Shown here one piece after another: positions 8,894 to 17,781 of a stretch of DNA of 37,213 nt. The notes below the pieces were generated by a model that was not told where the DNA came from, did no database searches, and saw only the letters and a program-made list of their open reading frames with translations. Every line of letters begins with the position of its first letter. The first letter of the stretch is position 1. Source of the DNA: Prosthecochloris sp. (GTDB lineage: Bacteria > Bacteroidota > Chlorobiia > Chlorobiales > Chlorobiaceae); assembly GCA_015482705.2 (NCBI GenBank), contig JADMLA020000002.1, positions 1 through 37,213 of the forward strand. The letters run 5' to 3'. A program made the position numbers and the translations under genes.

Positions 8894-9511
8894 ATGCAGG
8901 GATCTCTCTTTGAAGATGATAGTCCCATTAACGCACACAATGAATCTCTGGTTCGATTCCGGGACTTGAACGACCTTTACGAACAATCAAAAGACTGTAC
9001 AAAATGCCGTCTTGCCGAAACCCGCAACAATTTTGTGTTTGGAGAAGGAAACCCTAAGGCTCAAATTGTAGTCATAGGAGAAGCCCCCGGTGCCGAAGAA
9101 GATGCGCAGGGACGACCTTTTGTAGGACGCTCAGGAAAACTTCTGGACAAAATTCTCGAAGCGATCGGCTTTTCGAGAGAAGATGTGTTTATTTGCAATA
9201 TCATCAAGTGTCGTCCTCCTGAAAATCGCAACCCGAACCTCGATGAAATCCAAAGTTGTATGCCCTGGTTGAAAACCCAGCTGCTGTTGATCAAACCAAA
9301 AATTCTGTTACTCTTAGGAAGGGTAGCGGCGAACACGGTGCTCGATAACAGACAGTCCATGGCAAACTTGAGAGGCAGAATTCTTCGATGGAACGGCTAC
9401 GATGTCATCGTGACATATCATCCTGCCGCTCTTTTACGCAATCCGAACTGGAAACGCCACTGTTGGGAAGACGTAAAAATGCTTCGGAGTCATTATGATA
9501 GCGTGTGCTGA
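8894..9511 (+). CDS. Uracil-DNA glycosylase, family 4 (iron-sulfur type)
   Basis: This 205-residue enzyme removes uracil from DNA to start base-excision repair. It matches the thermostable family-4 class: motif A GEAPGAEED (62-70) and motif B HPAALLRN (176-183). Four cysteines are positioned for a 4Fe-4S cluster: Cys35 and Cys38 in DCTKC, Cys106 in IKCRPPENRNP, and Cys122. From this ATG the catalytic domain is complete compared with the roughly 190-residue Thermotoga enzyme, so it should be functional even without the upstream leader. The N-terminus QGSLF (2-6) resembles a sliding-clamp-binding motif. No clear Shine-Dalgarno precedes 8894, which fits translation normally starting upstream at 8754. 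Confidence 0.9.
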   Translation: MQGSLFEDDSPINAHNESLVRFRDLNDLYEQSKDCTKCRLAETRNNFVFGEGNPKAQIVVIGEAPGAEEDAQGRPFVGRSGKLLDKILEAIGFSREDVFICNIIKCRPPENRNPNLDEIQSCMPWLKTQLLLIKPKILLLLGRVAANTVLDNRQSMANLRGRILRWNGYDVIVTYHPAALLRNPNWKRHCWEDVKMLRSHYDSVC

Positions 9512-9672
9512 ACAGGTACCATGTTATATTGGGAATTGAACGTATAGTCTCGACATTCCTCTTTTGGCTACCGGCAAAAACAATATTGATGAACAGAACA
9601 GTGTGTATATCGAATAAAGAGAAGGTTGAAGATATTTACTGACGATTGTTGACAAGGTTATCACGTAGTACC

Positions 9673-11253
9673 ATGAAACAAGCAACAGCCAGAAAACATA
9701 ACAAACCTCAGCTTGACCTGAGCAAGGATATAGATTTTTCGCAGGAAAGCAGGATACCTCCTTATTCCACGGAAATAGAGCAGGAAGTATTGGCCTGTAT
9801 TCTGCTTGAAGGAGAACCTATCGAACAGGTCATTCAGATTTTCGGTGAAAGTGGAGAAAAAGTGTTTTACGAGCAGCGCCACCAGCTTATTTACAAGGCG
9901 ATGCTTTCACTCTACCAGAAACGGCAGGCCATAGACATCATAACGGTCAGCGAGGCACTATCCCGCATGAACGAACTCGCAAACGTCGGCGGCCGGCAAT
10001 ACCTCGCCGAACTCACCAACAAGGTCGTCAGTTCCGCAAACATCGAGTACTACGCCAAACTTGCCAAGGAAAAGTATCTTTACCGGAAACTTATTTCTAT
10101 TTCATCTCATATATCCAGCGCATCGTACAGCTCCGCAATAGACGTTTTCGATCTCGTCGAACTTGCATCGCAGCAGTTTTTCAGCATATCTCAGGCCGGC
10201 ATAAAGAAAAAAGCCTCGAACATCAAGGAATTGCTGAAAAATGCAACAAGGATGCTCGAGTCTCTCAGCTCGTCACAGACGTCAGTGACCGGAACATCAT
10301 CTGGTTTTTCAGAGCTCGATGATCTGACTGCAGGCTTCCAGCCATCGGATCTTATCATCATAGCCGCACGGCCTTCTGCCGGTAAAACAGCATTTTCACT
10401 TGCACTTGCCAGAAACGCTGCTGTCGATTTCGGCACACCTGTACTGTTCTTCAGCCTCGAAATGGCTGAAATTCAGCTCGCCGTAAGGCTCATGTGCGCT
10501 GAAGCTTATGTAGAATCACAGGCCGTCAGAACAGGAAGAATAACCCCTGAAATGATGGGCAAGATCATCAATAGCATGGATGCCCTTGCCGACTCCAAAC
10601 TGTTTATCGACGATACACCAGGTATCTCGATCATGGAGCTTATGGCAAAAGCCAGAAGGATGAAGCAGGAGCACAACATCGGCATGGTAGTGGTCGATTA
10701 TCTTCAGCTGGTTACACCTGTTCGGGACGGAAAATCAAACCGCGAACAGGAAATAGCGCAAATTTCACGATCACTGAAAGCACTTGCCAAGGAGCTTAAC
10801 ATTCCGATCATTTCGCTTGCCCAGCTCAACCGCTCGGTTGAACAACGTTCGGGAGACAGACGCCCGCAGTTAAGTGATCTCAGAGAATCGGGCTCCATAG
10901 AACAGGATGCAGATGTTGTCATGTTTTTATCACGACCGGAAATGTATGGTAAAAGCACCTTCGACGATGGAACATCAACGAAAGATATCATTGAAATTAT
11001 CATTGGCAAGCAAAGAAATGGCCCGATTGGAGACATTCGGCTCCGGTTCCTGAAGAACTATGGCCGATTCCTTTCCACAGCGAACGTTTACAGCATGGAC
11101 AATTATGGAGAAGCGATCTCCAACGTACCGGAAAGTACAACGAAACCACCGCCTCCACAATTACAGCCGCCGCTACCGGAACCGCCATCTCCACCAGGCC
11201 TGGAAGGCTCACCGCAGGACACATTTATTGCACCTGACGATGCACCGTTCTGA
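9673..11253 (+). CDS. dnaB: Replicative DNA helicase DnaB
   Basis: This 526-residue hexameric helicase unwinds DNA ahead of the replication fork and recruits primase. The N-terminal DnaB domain begins IPPYSTEIEQEVLACILLE, a linker follows, and the RecA-like C-terminal domain has Walker A ARPSAGKT (232-239), Walker B VVVDYLQLV, and DLRESGSIEQDADVVMFL. No intein interrupts it. The tail after about residue 480 is rich in proline and ends in acidic residues. The start is uncertain: TTG at 9646 would add nine residues, but ATG 9673 gives a more usual N-terminus. 161 bp separate it from the glycosylase. Confidence 0.95.
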   Translation: MKQATARKHNKPQLDLSKDIDFSQESRIPPYSTEIEQEVLACILLEGEPIEQVIQIFGESGEKVFYEQRHQLIYKAMLSLYQKRQAIDIITVSEALSRMNELANVGGRQYLAELTNKVVSSANIEYYAKLAKEKYLYRKLISISSHISSASYSSAIDVFDLVELASQQFFSISQAGIKKKASNIKELLKNATRMLESLSSSQTSVTGTSSGFSELDDLTAGFQPSDLIIIAARPSAGKTAFSLALARNAAVDFGTPVLFFSLEMAEIQLAVRLMCAEAYVESQAVRTGRITPEMMGKIINSMDALADSKLFIDDTPGISIMELMAKARRMKQEHNIGMVVVDYLQLVTPVRDGKSNREQEIAQISRSLKALAKELNIPIISLAQLNRSVEQRSGDRRPQLSDLRESGSIEQDADVVMFLSRPEMYGKSTFDDGTSTKDIIEIIIGKQRNGPIGDIRLRFLKNYGRFLSTANVYSMDNYGEAISNVPESTTKPPPPQLQPPLPEPPSPPGLEGSPQDTFIAPDDAPF

Positions 11254-11340
11254 GTACATTGAATATCAACAAGTCAAAACCAGCTTACAGCCCGGACTTT
11301 GGCGGGAACAATTTAAGGGCAATAGTAAAGTCATTGTGTT

Positions 11341-13122
11341 ATGAACGACCAACAACATCTCCCAGACAATCAGCCACAAGAACATGTATTTCATGGTATC
11401 GGAGCCTCGAAAGGCATTGCGATCGGGCCAGCCTATCTTTTTCTTCACAAAGAGATAGAAAATTCTTATGACAAACTGGTACCGGAAAGATTAGAACATG
11501 AGATCGAAAAGTTTCTTGGGGCATTGCAACGCTCTGAAAAAGAACTGGAAAAAATCGAACGGGTTACCACACAGAAACTTGGCCAGGCATACTCGGATCT
11601 CTTTCAGGCACAGATCATGTTGCTGCACGATCAGGTATTGATAGAAAGCATCATCAGGCGAATCCGTGACGAAAAGAAACCGGCTCAATTGGTCATTGAC
11701 GAAGAGTTCGATAATTACCTCGAACACTTCAAAAAATCATCCGAAACACTCTTTCAGGAAAGGGCCCAGGATCTTGTCGACATTAAAAACCGGATTATCA
11801 GGAACCTGCACAACCAGAAACTGCAATCGAAGATACCCGAAGGCATGATAATAGTCTCCACGAACCTTTCTCCTGCCGATATCATTTTGTTCAGCAGAAA
11901 CAACGTCAAAGGATTCGTCACCGAAACAGGAGGCGTGACATCCCACATTTCTCTTATCTGTAAATCACTGAATATCCCGATCATCGTTGGACTCAGCAAT
12001 TTCACCCAGAAGATATCTATGGGGACCCCTCTCGTTATCAACGGAGGTGATGGAACTGCGATCACTTATCCCAATGACGATACTGTCAGGAATTATATGG
12101 ATAAAATGGCAGAAGACTCCAAAATAGAAGCTGTTGCCAGTAAACTTGCAAGCGCTCCCGCGGTAACGAAATGTGGTATCAGATTACATTTTTATTCAAA
12201 TATAGATGTCAAGGAAGAAATCCCTTCCATACGTTCTGCCGGGGCTGAAGGGGTTGGGCTTTTCAGAAGTGAAAACCTCTTCATCGATAACACCAAACCA
12301 CCAAAGGAAACAGAACAAACCGAATACTACAGGGAGATGGCCGAAGCCCTGAACCCTGAACCGCTTGTCATACGCTTGTTTGACATTGGAGGGGATAAAC
12401 TGATCTACTCTCCGATCAGCGAACCCAACCCGAACCTCGGTTGGAGAGGTATACGAATATTGATAGATGTACCGGAAATCCTTGACGCTCAGCTACGCGC
12501 CATTCTAAAAGCCAACGGCTCCGAAAACATACAGATCCTGCTCCCGATGATCTCTTCGATCGATGAAATCATGGCTATACGGGATACGCTTGAAAAACAT
12601 GTCACAGACCTTGATAAATCCGGAATCGGCTTTTCGAAGCCCGAACTCGGAGCAATGATTGAAATACCGGCAGCGGTAGAAATCATCGATGAAATCACCA
12701 AAGCTGTCGATTTTATCAGCATAGGGACGAATGATCTGACACAATACACACTGGCCGTTGACAGAAACAACGAGATCGTTCAGGATCTTTTCGATAAGTT
12801 CCATCCGGCAATACTCCGCCAGTTACACCGAATAATCACCGCAGCATGCAGCAACAACTGCCGCGTATCGCTTTGTGGAGACATGGGTTCGGATCCCCTT
12901 GCACTACCGTTCCTCGTAGGGTGCGGCTTGAAAGAGTTCAGTGTTGTGAGCGCTGATATTCCTCAGTTAAAAACATTGGCCCGTCTTTTCACCGTCGATG
13001 AAACGAGGGAACTCGTCAAAGATTGTCTCAACTTGCCAACTGCTTCGAAAATAAAAGACAGACTGAAAAAATTCCAGGCCGACCATGTAGTGGCTGAACA
13101 AGAAGAAGCAGACGACAACTAA
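11341..13122 (+). CDS. ptsI: Phosphoenolpyruvate-protein phosphotransferase (PTS enzyme I)
   Basis: This 593-residue protein transfers phosphate from PEP to HPr. The order is the EI N-terminal and HPr-binding region (about 15-150), the swivelling phosphohistidine domain with TETGGVTSHISLICKS (His202 the likely phosphorylated residue), and the PEP-binding barrel. The barrel shows GAEGVGLFRSENLF, IGTNDLTQYTLAVDR and the catalytic Cys in LCGDMGSD. Length and order match canonical EI. No HPr or sugar-specific EII gene is nearby, so a regulatory PTS rather than sugar uptake is likely, but this is inference from the window only. The 87 bp after dnaB show no hairpin, so co-transcription is possible. 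Confidence 0.95.
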   Translation: MNDQQHLPDNQPQEHVFHGIGASKGIAIGPAYLFLHKEIENSYDKLVPERLEHEIEKFLGALQRSEKELEKIERVTTQKLGQAYSDLFQAQIMLLHDQVLIESIIRRIRDEKKPAQLVIDEEFDNYLEHFKKSSETLFQERAQDLVDIKNRIIRNLHNQKLQSKIPEGMIIVSTNLSPADIILFSRNNVKGFVTETGGVTSHISLICKSLNIPIIVGLSNFTQKISMGTPLVINGGDGTAITYPNDDTVRNYMDKMAEDSKIEAVASKLASAPAVTKCGIRLHFYSNIDVKEEIPSIRSAGAEGVGLFRSENLFIDNTKPPKETEQTEYYREMAEALNPEPLVIRLFDIGGDKLIYSPISEPNPNLGWRGIRILIDVPEILDAQLRAILKANGSENIQILLPMISSIDEIMAIRDTLEKHVTDLDKSGIGFSKPELGAMIEIPAAVEIIDEITKAVDFISIGTNDLTQYTLAVDRNNEIVQDLFDKFHPAILRQLHRIITAACSNNCRVSLCGDMGSDPLALPFLVGCGLKEFSVVSADIPQLKTLARLFTVDETRELVKDCLNLPTASKIKDRLKKFQADHVVAEQEEADDN

Positions 13123-13132
13123 CACTGCAGCG

Positions 13133-15235
13133 CTAAAAACCCCGTAAATCTTCAATGGTTGCAGCAAGACGTTCGGCAGCGAAATAATCTTGTACGAACC
13201 GCTCTTCCTTGACCTGCTCGAGCATAGCGCGCAGCATGGTTTTTCTGGACTCCATATCGTTCTCTTCATAGGTCTTTTTATGAAGAAGAATCAATGCTCT
13301 CCCGTTGGATATCGCTACAGGTTTCGACACACTTCCGGGCTCCATACCGATTATGGCCTCCATCAATCGGATGTCCCTGCCATAACCGGGGATCTCTTGT
13401 TCGGTGAAACGAATATTCTCTGCTGTTATAACCGATATGTCGTCAAGAGCTCCGGCAACAGCATCGAGATTACCGTTTTTTTCTTCGAGTAACGAGGAAA
13501 GCTTTTTATCGAGAGCCTCTCCCTTTTTTCTTGTCAGTAATTCGGAACGTATTCCCTCCCGTAGCTCCTCGTCCATTTTTCTGTATCCCGAGTCATTGTT
13601 TCCTGCAAGCTGCATAACGAGAAATCCTGAATCAGTTTGAATGACATCCGAAACCGATCCCTTGGAAGAAGTGAAAGCAAACCTTGTAATGATATTATTA
13701 TAACCAATCTTCGGAATCATGTCCGTTTTCGTAACATAGCCGGTTGCATGTTTGTCCATCCCGAGCGTTTCGGCAGCCTGGCTAAAACCTTTCTCTTCCG
13801 CCTCTATCTGGAATTCGGCAGCCTTGCGCCTTGCATTTTCAAGAGTAGTGTCCGAGGGTCTGATGTTCCTGACAATTTCGGAACAGGTGATTGTTTTCGT
13901 ATCTCTTCCTGTAACCCTGATAATGTGAAGGCCATACCTGGTCTCGACAGGACCGACAAGTGAACCTGCAGTTGCCCCAAAAACAGCTTCATCAAACTCG
14001 GTTACCATGGTATTTCTGGCGAACCAACCCAGATCACCACCTCGAGATGCCGATCCTTCATCTCGAGAATACTGTTCGGCAAGATCGGCAAATCGTTTCC
14101 CCGCACGTATATCCTGCAGTATCATGGCTGCGGTTTCTCGAGCCGCTGCTTCACCTGCAGCATCCCCCACTGTATAAGGAATAAGAATATGCGAGGCTCT
14201 TGCAACAGGTTCGCCCTTGGAAACCCCTTTGACCTTTATCAGCCGATACGTGTTACGATCTGCCACCGGACCGATCACCCCACCAACTTCGAGAGGGTTT
14301 TCATCAAAGACATAATCCCCGGCTTCTACCGAAAAATCCGCCCGGGTATACCTTTTATCGAACGTATCGGGTCGATCGCTTTGAAGATTCACAAACGCAC
14401 TGTCGTCATCGGCTTCTGCAAAATTCACGGCGAGTGATTCGAGCTCGTTTTTGATCGAAAGACTGTCACGGCCTGAAGGTACTGCCGAAAAAACAACATA
14501 ATCCAGGGCTCTTGTCGGTTCCTGACGAAACATTTCCCGATTTTCCTCGTAATAGGCATCAACCTCCTTATCGGTAACCGTAAAAAGCGTATCGTTACCG
14601 GCCACGCTATAGGGTACCGGGATGAAAGAAGCAGAAAATGAGCCAAACTCCCTATCAACAACAGCCTCGAGTTCTGCATCGGAAACCCGAACCATTCTAT
14701 TGAGGGTCTGCTGCAGTTTCTTTTCCATCAACTCCCCCCTGATAATGTCCTCGATCCTTATCCAGATCTCTTTGTTTTCAGGAGCCATCCTCGCTTTTTC
14801 AAGTTTTTCACGATCGATCGAACCGGTTTCCTGATCGAAAAAATTCTGAACGATAACCATTGGAGGGTTGTCACTCTCGACTGCTGCAACGACTTCTTCG
14901 TCGCTGACACGAATGTTGTATTTCTCCAATTGCTCTTCGAGAATGATCTGGTTGACAACAATATCCCAAGCCCTTTGGCGCAGCTCTCTTTCGACAGCAT
15001 CGGTAAGCTCTGCCTGCAATGCCTGACTCCTGAAGTTGTCGACAAGACTTTCATACACCCTTTCATAGTGCCGATATTCGATCGGTTTTCCGTTAACCTT
15101 GCCCGCCAGAGCTCCCCCTCCGGAAAAACCGTTGAAATTCATCCCCCATTCAAACACAATAAGGGCAATAAATGCTGCCACTAACGCATATAAGACAAAA
15201 TGCAGCTTCTCCCTTATCCCTGTTATAACTCCCAT
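13133..15235 (-). CDS. PpiD/SurA-like membrane-anchored peptidyl-prolyl isomerase
   Basis: This 700-residue protein has one N-terminal membrane helix (about 12-30) and a large periplasmic part, the layout of PpiD, a folding chaperone for outer-membrane and secreted proteins. A SurA_N-type helical region spans about 45-200. A parvulin domain occupies about 347-440: ASHILIPYT, then AEQYSRDEGSASRGGDLGWF and a terminal YGLHIIRVTG. The remaining 260 residues form a second helical/parvulin-like region without a clear second active site. It is downstream of pcm on the same strand with a 101-bp gap, and it converges with ptsI with only 10 bp between stop codons and no visible terminator hairpin. Confidence 0.88.
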   Translation of the reverse strand: MGVITGIREKLHFVLYALVAAFIALIVFEWGMNFNGFSGGGALAGKVNGKPIEYRHYERVYESLVDNFRSQALQAELTDAVERELRQRAWDIVVNQIILEEQLEKYNIRVSDEEVVAAVESDNPPMVIVQNFFDQETGSIDREKLEKARMAPENKEIWIRIEDIIRGELMEKKLQQTLNRMVRVSDAELEAVVDREFGSFSASFIPVPYSVAGNDTLFTVTDKEVDAYYEENREMFRQEPTRALDYVVFSAVPSGRDSLSIKNELESLAVNFAEADDDSAFVNLQSDRPDTFDKRYTRADFSVEAGDYVFDENPLEVGGVIGPVADRNTYRLIKVKGVSKGEPVARASHILIPYTVGDAAGEAAARETAAMILQDIRAGKRFADLAEQYSRDEGSASRGGDLGWFARNTMVTEFDEAVFGATAGSLVGPVETRYGLHIIRVTGRDTKTITCSEIVRNIRPSDTTLENARRKAAEFQIEAEEKGFSQAAETLGMDKHATGYVTKTDMIPKIGYNNIITRFAFTSSKGSVSDVIQTDSGFLVMQLAGNNDSGYRKMDEELREGIRSELLTRKKGEALDKKLSSLLEEKNGNLDAVAGALDDISVITAENIRFTEQEIPGYGRDIRLMEAIIGMEPGSVSKPVAISNGRALILLHKKTYEENDMESRKTMLRAMLEQVKEERFVQDYFAAERLAATIEDLRGF

Positions 15236-15336
15236 ATCTCGACGATTTTCTGATTATTCAGTTTTATTTTGTTTTGCTAATTATACGCAAAGCGTTCAAG
15301 TGAAATCCCGGCAGCTCTCCGCTGCTGACTGACGAA

Positions 15337-15999
15337 CTATCCATCTCTCCACCCCTCTTTACCAACCAGCGGAACAAAGACAAATGCATGAAACTCCTCA
15401 CGGCCGAATGAGACTCCATGACGAGTCATCACCGTCATCCTTTGCCCTGTACTGTTCCCGACGGGAATGACCATAACACCACCTTCAGCGAGCTGTGCCA
15501 GAAGTGTATGCGGTGGTTCAGGAGCGCCGGCGGTTACAATGATCCCATTGTACGGAGCATGATCACTCCAGCCAAGAGTACCATCGCCAAGGCGTTGTCG
15601 AATATTCAGACCGAGCAGACTGAATATCCCGGATGACCGTTTGAAAAGCTCCGGTATCCGCTCGACAGTATATACGGAATATCCTATACAATCGAGAATC
15701 GCTGCCTGGTATCCCGACCCCGTACCAATCTCGAGGACTTTTCCCCCCGAACAGCGCTCCACAAGCATTGAAGTCATATACGCCACGGTAAAAGGCTGTG
15801 AAATGGTCTGGCCGCACCCGATTGGAAACGCACAGTCATCATAGGCATAATCCCGATCTTTCGGATCGAAAAAAAGATGTCGTTCGACTGAGAGAAAAGC
15901 ATCCAGAACCCGGGAATTGTTTATTCCATAACGCTTCAGCTGCTCGACCATCTCGCAACGGCGCTTTTTATAGGTACGAGCATCCTGTTCTTCAGCCAT
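15337..15999 (-). CDS. pcm: Protein-L-isoaspartate O-methyltransferase
   Basis: This 220-residue SAM-dependent enzyme methylates isoaspartyl residues so that damaged proteins can be repaired. The family signature is complete: DAFLSVERHLFFDPKDRDYAY, then GCGQTISQPFTVAYMTSML (about 61-79), then the SAM loop VLEIGTGSGYQAAIL (about 88-102) and VTAGAPEPP. The length is normal. It is the first gene of a probable two-gene protein-quality transcript with the PpiD-like chaperone. Confidence 0.94.
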   Translation of the reverse strand: MAEEQDARTYKKRRCEMVEQLKRYGINNSRVLDAFLSVERHLFFDPKDRDYAYDDCAFPIGCGQTISQPFTVAYMTSMLVERCSGGKVLEIGTGSGYQAAILDCIGYSVYTVERIPELFKRSSGIFSLLGLNIRQRLGDGTLGWSDHAPYNGIIVTAGAPEPPHTLLAQLAEGGVMVIPVGNSTGQRMTVMTRHGVSFGREEFHAFVFVPLVGKEGWRDG

Positions 16000-16044
16000 G
16001 AGTTCTTTTCCGATAGTTCAAAAACATGTAGTTTCCCGAATATC

Positions 16045-16659
16045 ATGAACCTCATCTGTTCAACCATGCCGATAACATGTTTCGGGGACAGTTCCCGACA
16101 GGGAACTTATGCACTTTTCATACTCCTTTCAAAGAAACTGAACCTCAGCTTCGGCAGATTTCTTGGGGGCAGAAAGATCCCTCTCGACCAAGGCTTTTAT
16201 CTCTATGTAGGATCTGCTCTTGGCAACGACCCGGCCTCCATGCCACTGGCAAGGAGACTTGTCCGTCACGCTTCCCGTTCCAGCGGCAAACCTCCTCATA
16301 AAATAAGGAGTCAGATGATCCGTTTATTCAGGAACAACAACCTTGCCACCTCTAATTTACAACCACCCACCGGTAAAAAACTCCATTGGCACATCGACTA
16401 CCTGCTCGACAGCAGATACTCCCAGATCATCAACGTCTCTATCATCCGTTCTCCTCTCAGACTGGAAAGCACCGTCTCCGATTTTGTAGAATCACTTGAC
16501 GAAACGTTCATCATCGCACCAAAGCTTGGTGCGCGAGACACCATAAGAGACACTCATCTTCTCGGAGTCAGAAACCTCGAGAGCTGTATCTGCGCTTTCG
16601 AGCAGAAAGTAACGTCATACTTGCAAGAGATGGAAGAACACTCATCCGTCATCGAGTAA
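16045..16659 (+). CDS. DUF123 / GIY-YIG-like nuclease family protein
   Basis: This 204-residue protein belongs to the DUF123 family, a GIY-YIG-related group sometimes fused to endonuclease III in archaea. The hallmarks are GTYALFILL (20-28), FYLYVGSALG (51-60), RLVRH (71-75), KLHWHIDYLL (112-121), and the later KLGARDTIRDTHLLGV in place of the usual FGASDC-type block. The function is not established; a DNA nuclease role is inferred from the fold family. The ATG at 16045 may be replaced by the one at 16066. It is divergent from pcm with 45 bp between and converges on ftsY. Confidence 0.82.
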   Translation: MNLICSTMPITCFGDSSRQGTYALFILLSKKLNLSFGRFLGGRKIPLDQGFYLYVGSALGNDPASMPLARRLVRHASRSSGKPPHKIRSQMIRLFRNNNLATSNLQPPTGKKLHWHIDYLLDSRYSQIINVSIIRSPLRLESTVSDFVESLDETFIIAPKLGARDTIRDTHLLGVRNLESCICAFEQKVTSYLQEMEEHSSVIE

Positions 16660-16760
16660 AGCCCTTATCCCACCCGTTGAGCCATCCATGTAATCCTGTG
16701 ACACCATTGAATCACCGGTTCGAACCTTATGAAACACTATTCAAGCCTCAGCATTATTCT

Positions 16761-17705
16761 TCACTTCCCAAGCAACGCTCCCACAAATTTTCCTCGATCG
16801 AATATCTGAAGGTCATCGATCTTTTCTCCAACACCGATATATTTTACCGGCAGCTCGAGCTCCCTCGATATCGAGAGTACAATTCCGCCTTTTGCCGTTC
16901 CATCGAGTTTGGTGACGATCAAACCGGTGACATTGACACACTTTGTAAATTCCTTCGCTTGCGAAACCGCATTCTGGCCGGTCGTACCATCGAGCACCAG
17001 CAACACTTCATGAGGAGCATCCGGAACTTTCTTCTTTGCCACCCTCATTATTTTTGCGAGTTCCTCCATGAGATGAGCCTTGTTATGCAATCGGCCCGCC
17101 GTATCAACAAGCACAACATCGGCATTCTTCGCAACAGCAGAGCTGACAGCATCAAAAACAACTGATGCCGGATCAGCATTTTGTCCCTGGCTCACCATCG
17201 GCACTCCTGCCCTGTCAGCCCATATCTGCAGTTGCTGCACCGCAGCCGCACGAAACGTATCCGCTGCTGCGATGATAACTCGTTTTCCTGCTTTGTTATA
17301 GTTATGCGCAAGCTTTGCTATACTGGTTGTTTTACCTACCCCGTTGACTCCGACAATGAGAATTACATAGGGTTTCGCCGGTAAGACAGCATCAAAATCC
17401 ACAGGATGTGATTCGGGGGTATCGAGCAGCATCTCCTCCATCACCTGCATCAACATCCCGTTAAGCTCATCTTCAGAATGATAGGTTTCCTTCTCCGCTT
17501 TTTCTGTAATGCGATCAACTATGCTGAGCGTCGTTTCGACCCCTACATCCGCTGCAATGAGTATATTTTCAAGCTCTTCGAGAAACTCCTCGTCAATATC
17601 GGTCCTTCCCTGGGTAATCCTGGATATATTCTCACGAATGGATTCACGAGTTTTTGTCAATCCCTCCTTGAGTCGTGATAATTTTAGCTTGTCAAAGAAA
17701 CCCAT
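16761..17705 (-). CDS. ftsY: Signal recognition particle receptor FtsY
   Basis: This 314-residue GTPase docks the SRP-ribosome complex at the inner membrane for co-translational insertion. The N-domain four-helix bundle spans about 1-105, followed by the G domain: GVNGVGKTTSIAKLA (119-133), DTFRAAAVQQLQIWA, DTAGRLHN, TKLDGTAKGG and GVGEKIDDLQIFD. The acidic A domain of the enterobacterial protein is absent, as is usual outside Proteobacteria. It starts 76 bp from thiL, which is read divergently. Confidence 0.96.
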   Translation of the reverse strand: MGFFDKLKLSRLKEGLTKTRESIRENISRITQGRTDIDEEFLEELENILIAADVGVETTLSIVDRITEKAEKETYHSEDELNGMLMQVMEEMLLDTPESHPVDFDAVLPAKPYVILIVGVNGVGKTTSIAKLAHNYNKAGKRVIIAAADTFRAAAVQQLQIWADRAGVPMVSQGQNADPASVVFDAVSSAVAKNADVVLVDTAGRLHNKAHLMEELAKIMRVAKKKVPDAPHEVLLVLDGTTGQNAVSQAKEFTKCVNVTGLIVTKLDGTAKGGIVLSISRELELPVKYIGVGEKIDDLQIFDRGKFVGALLGK

Positions 17706-17781
17706 ATGAAAAACAAATTGTCTATGTTATCTACAAGAACGCCGTCATTATTTTTCTACCAAGAATTTGAATTTACTGAAA

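Noticed and set aside
13123..13132. Terminator between convergent ptsI and the PpiD-like gene
   Set aside because: Only 10 bases separate the stops and no hairpin with a U tract is visible.
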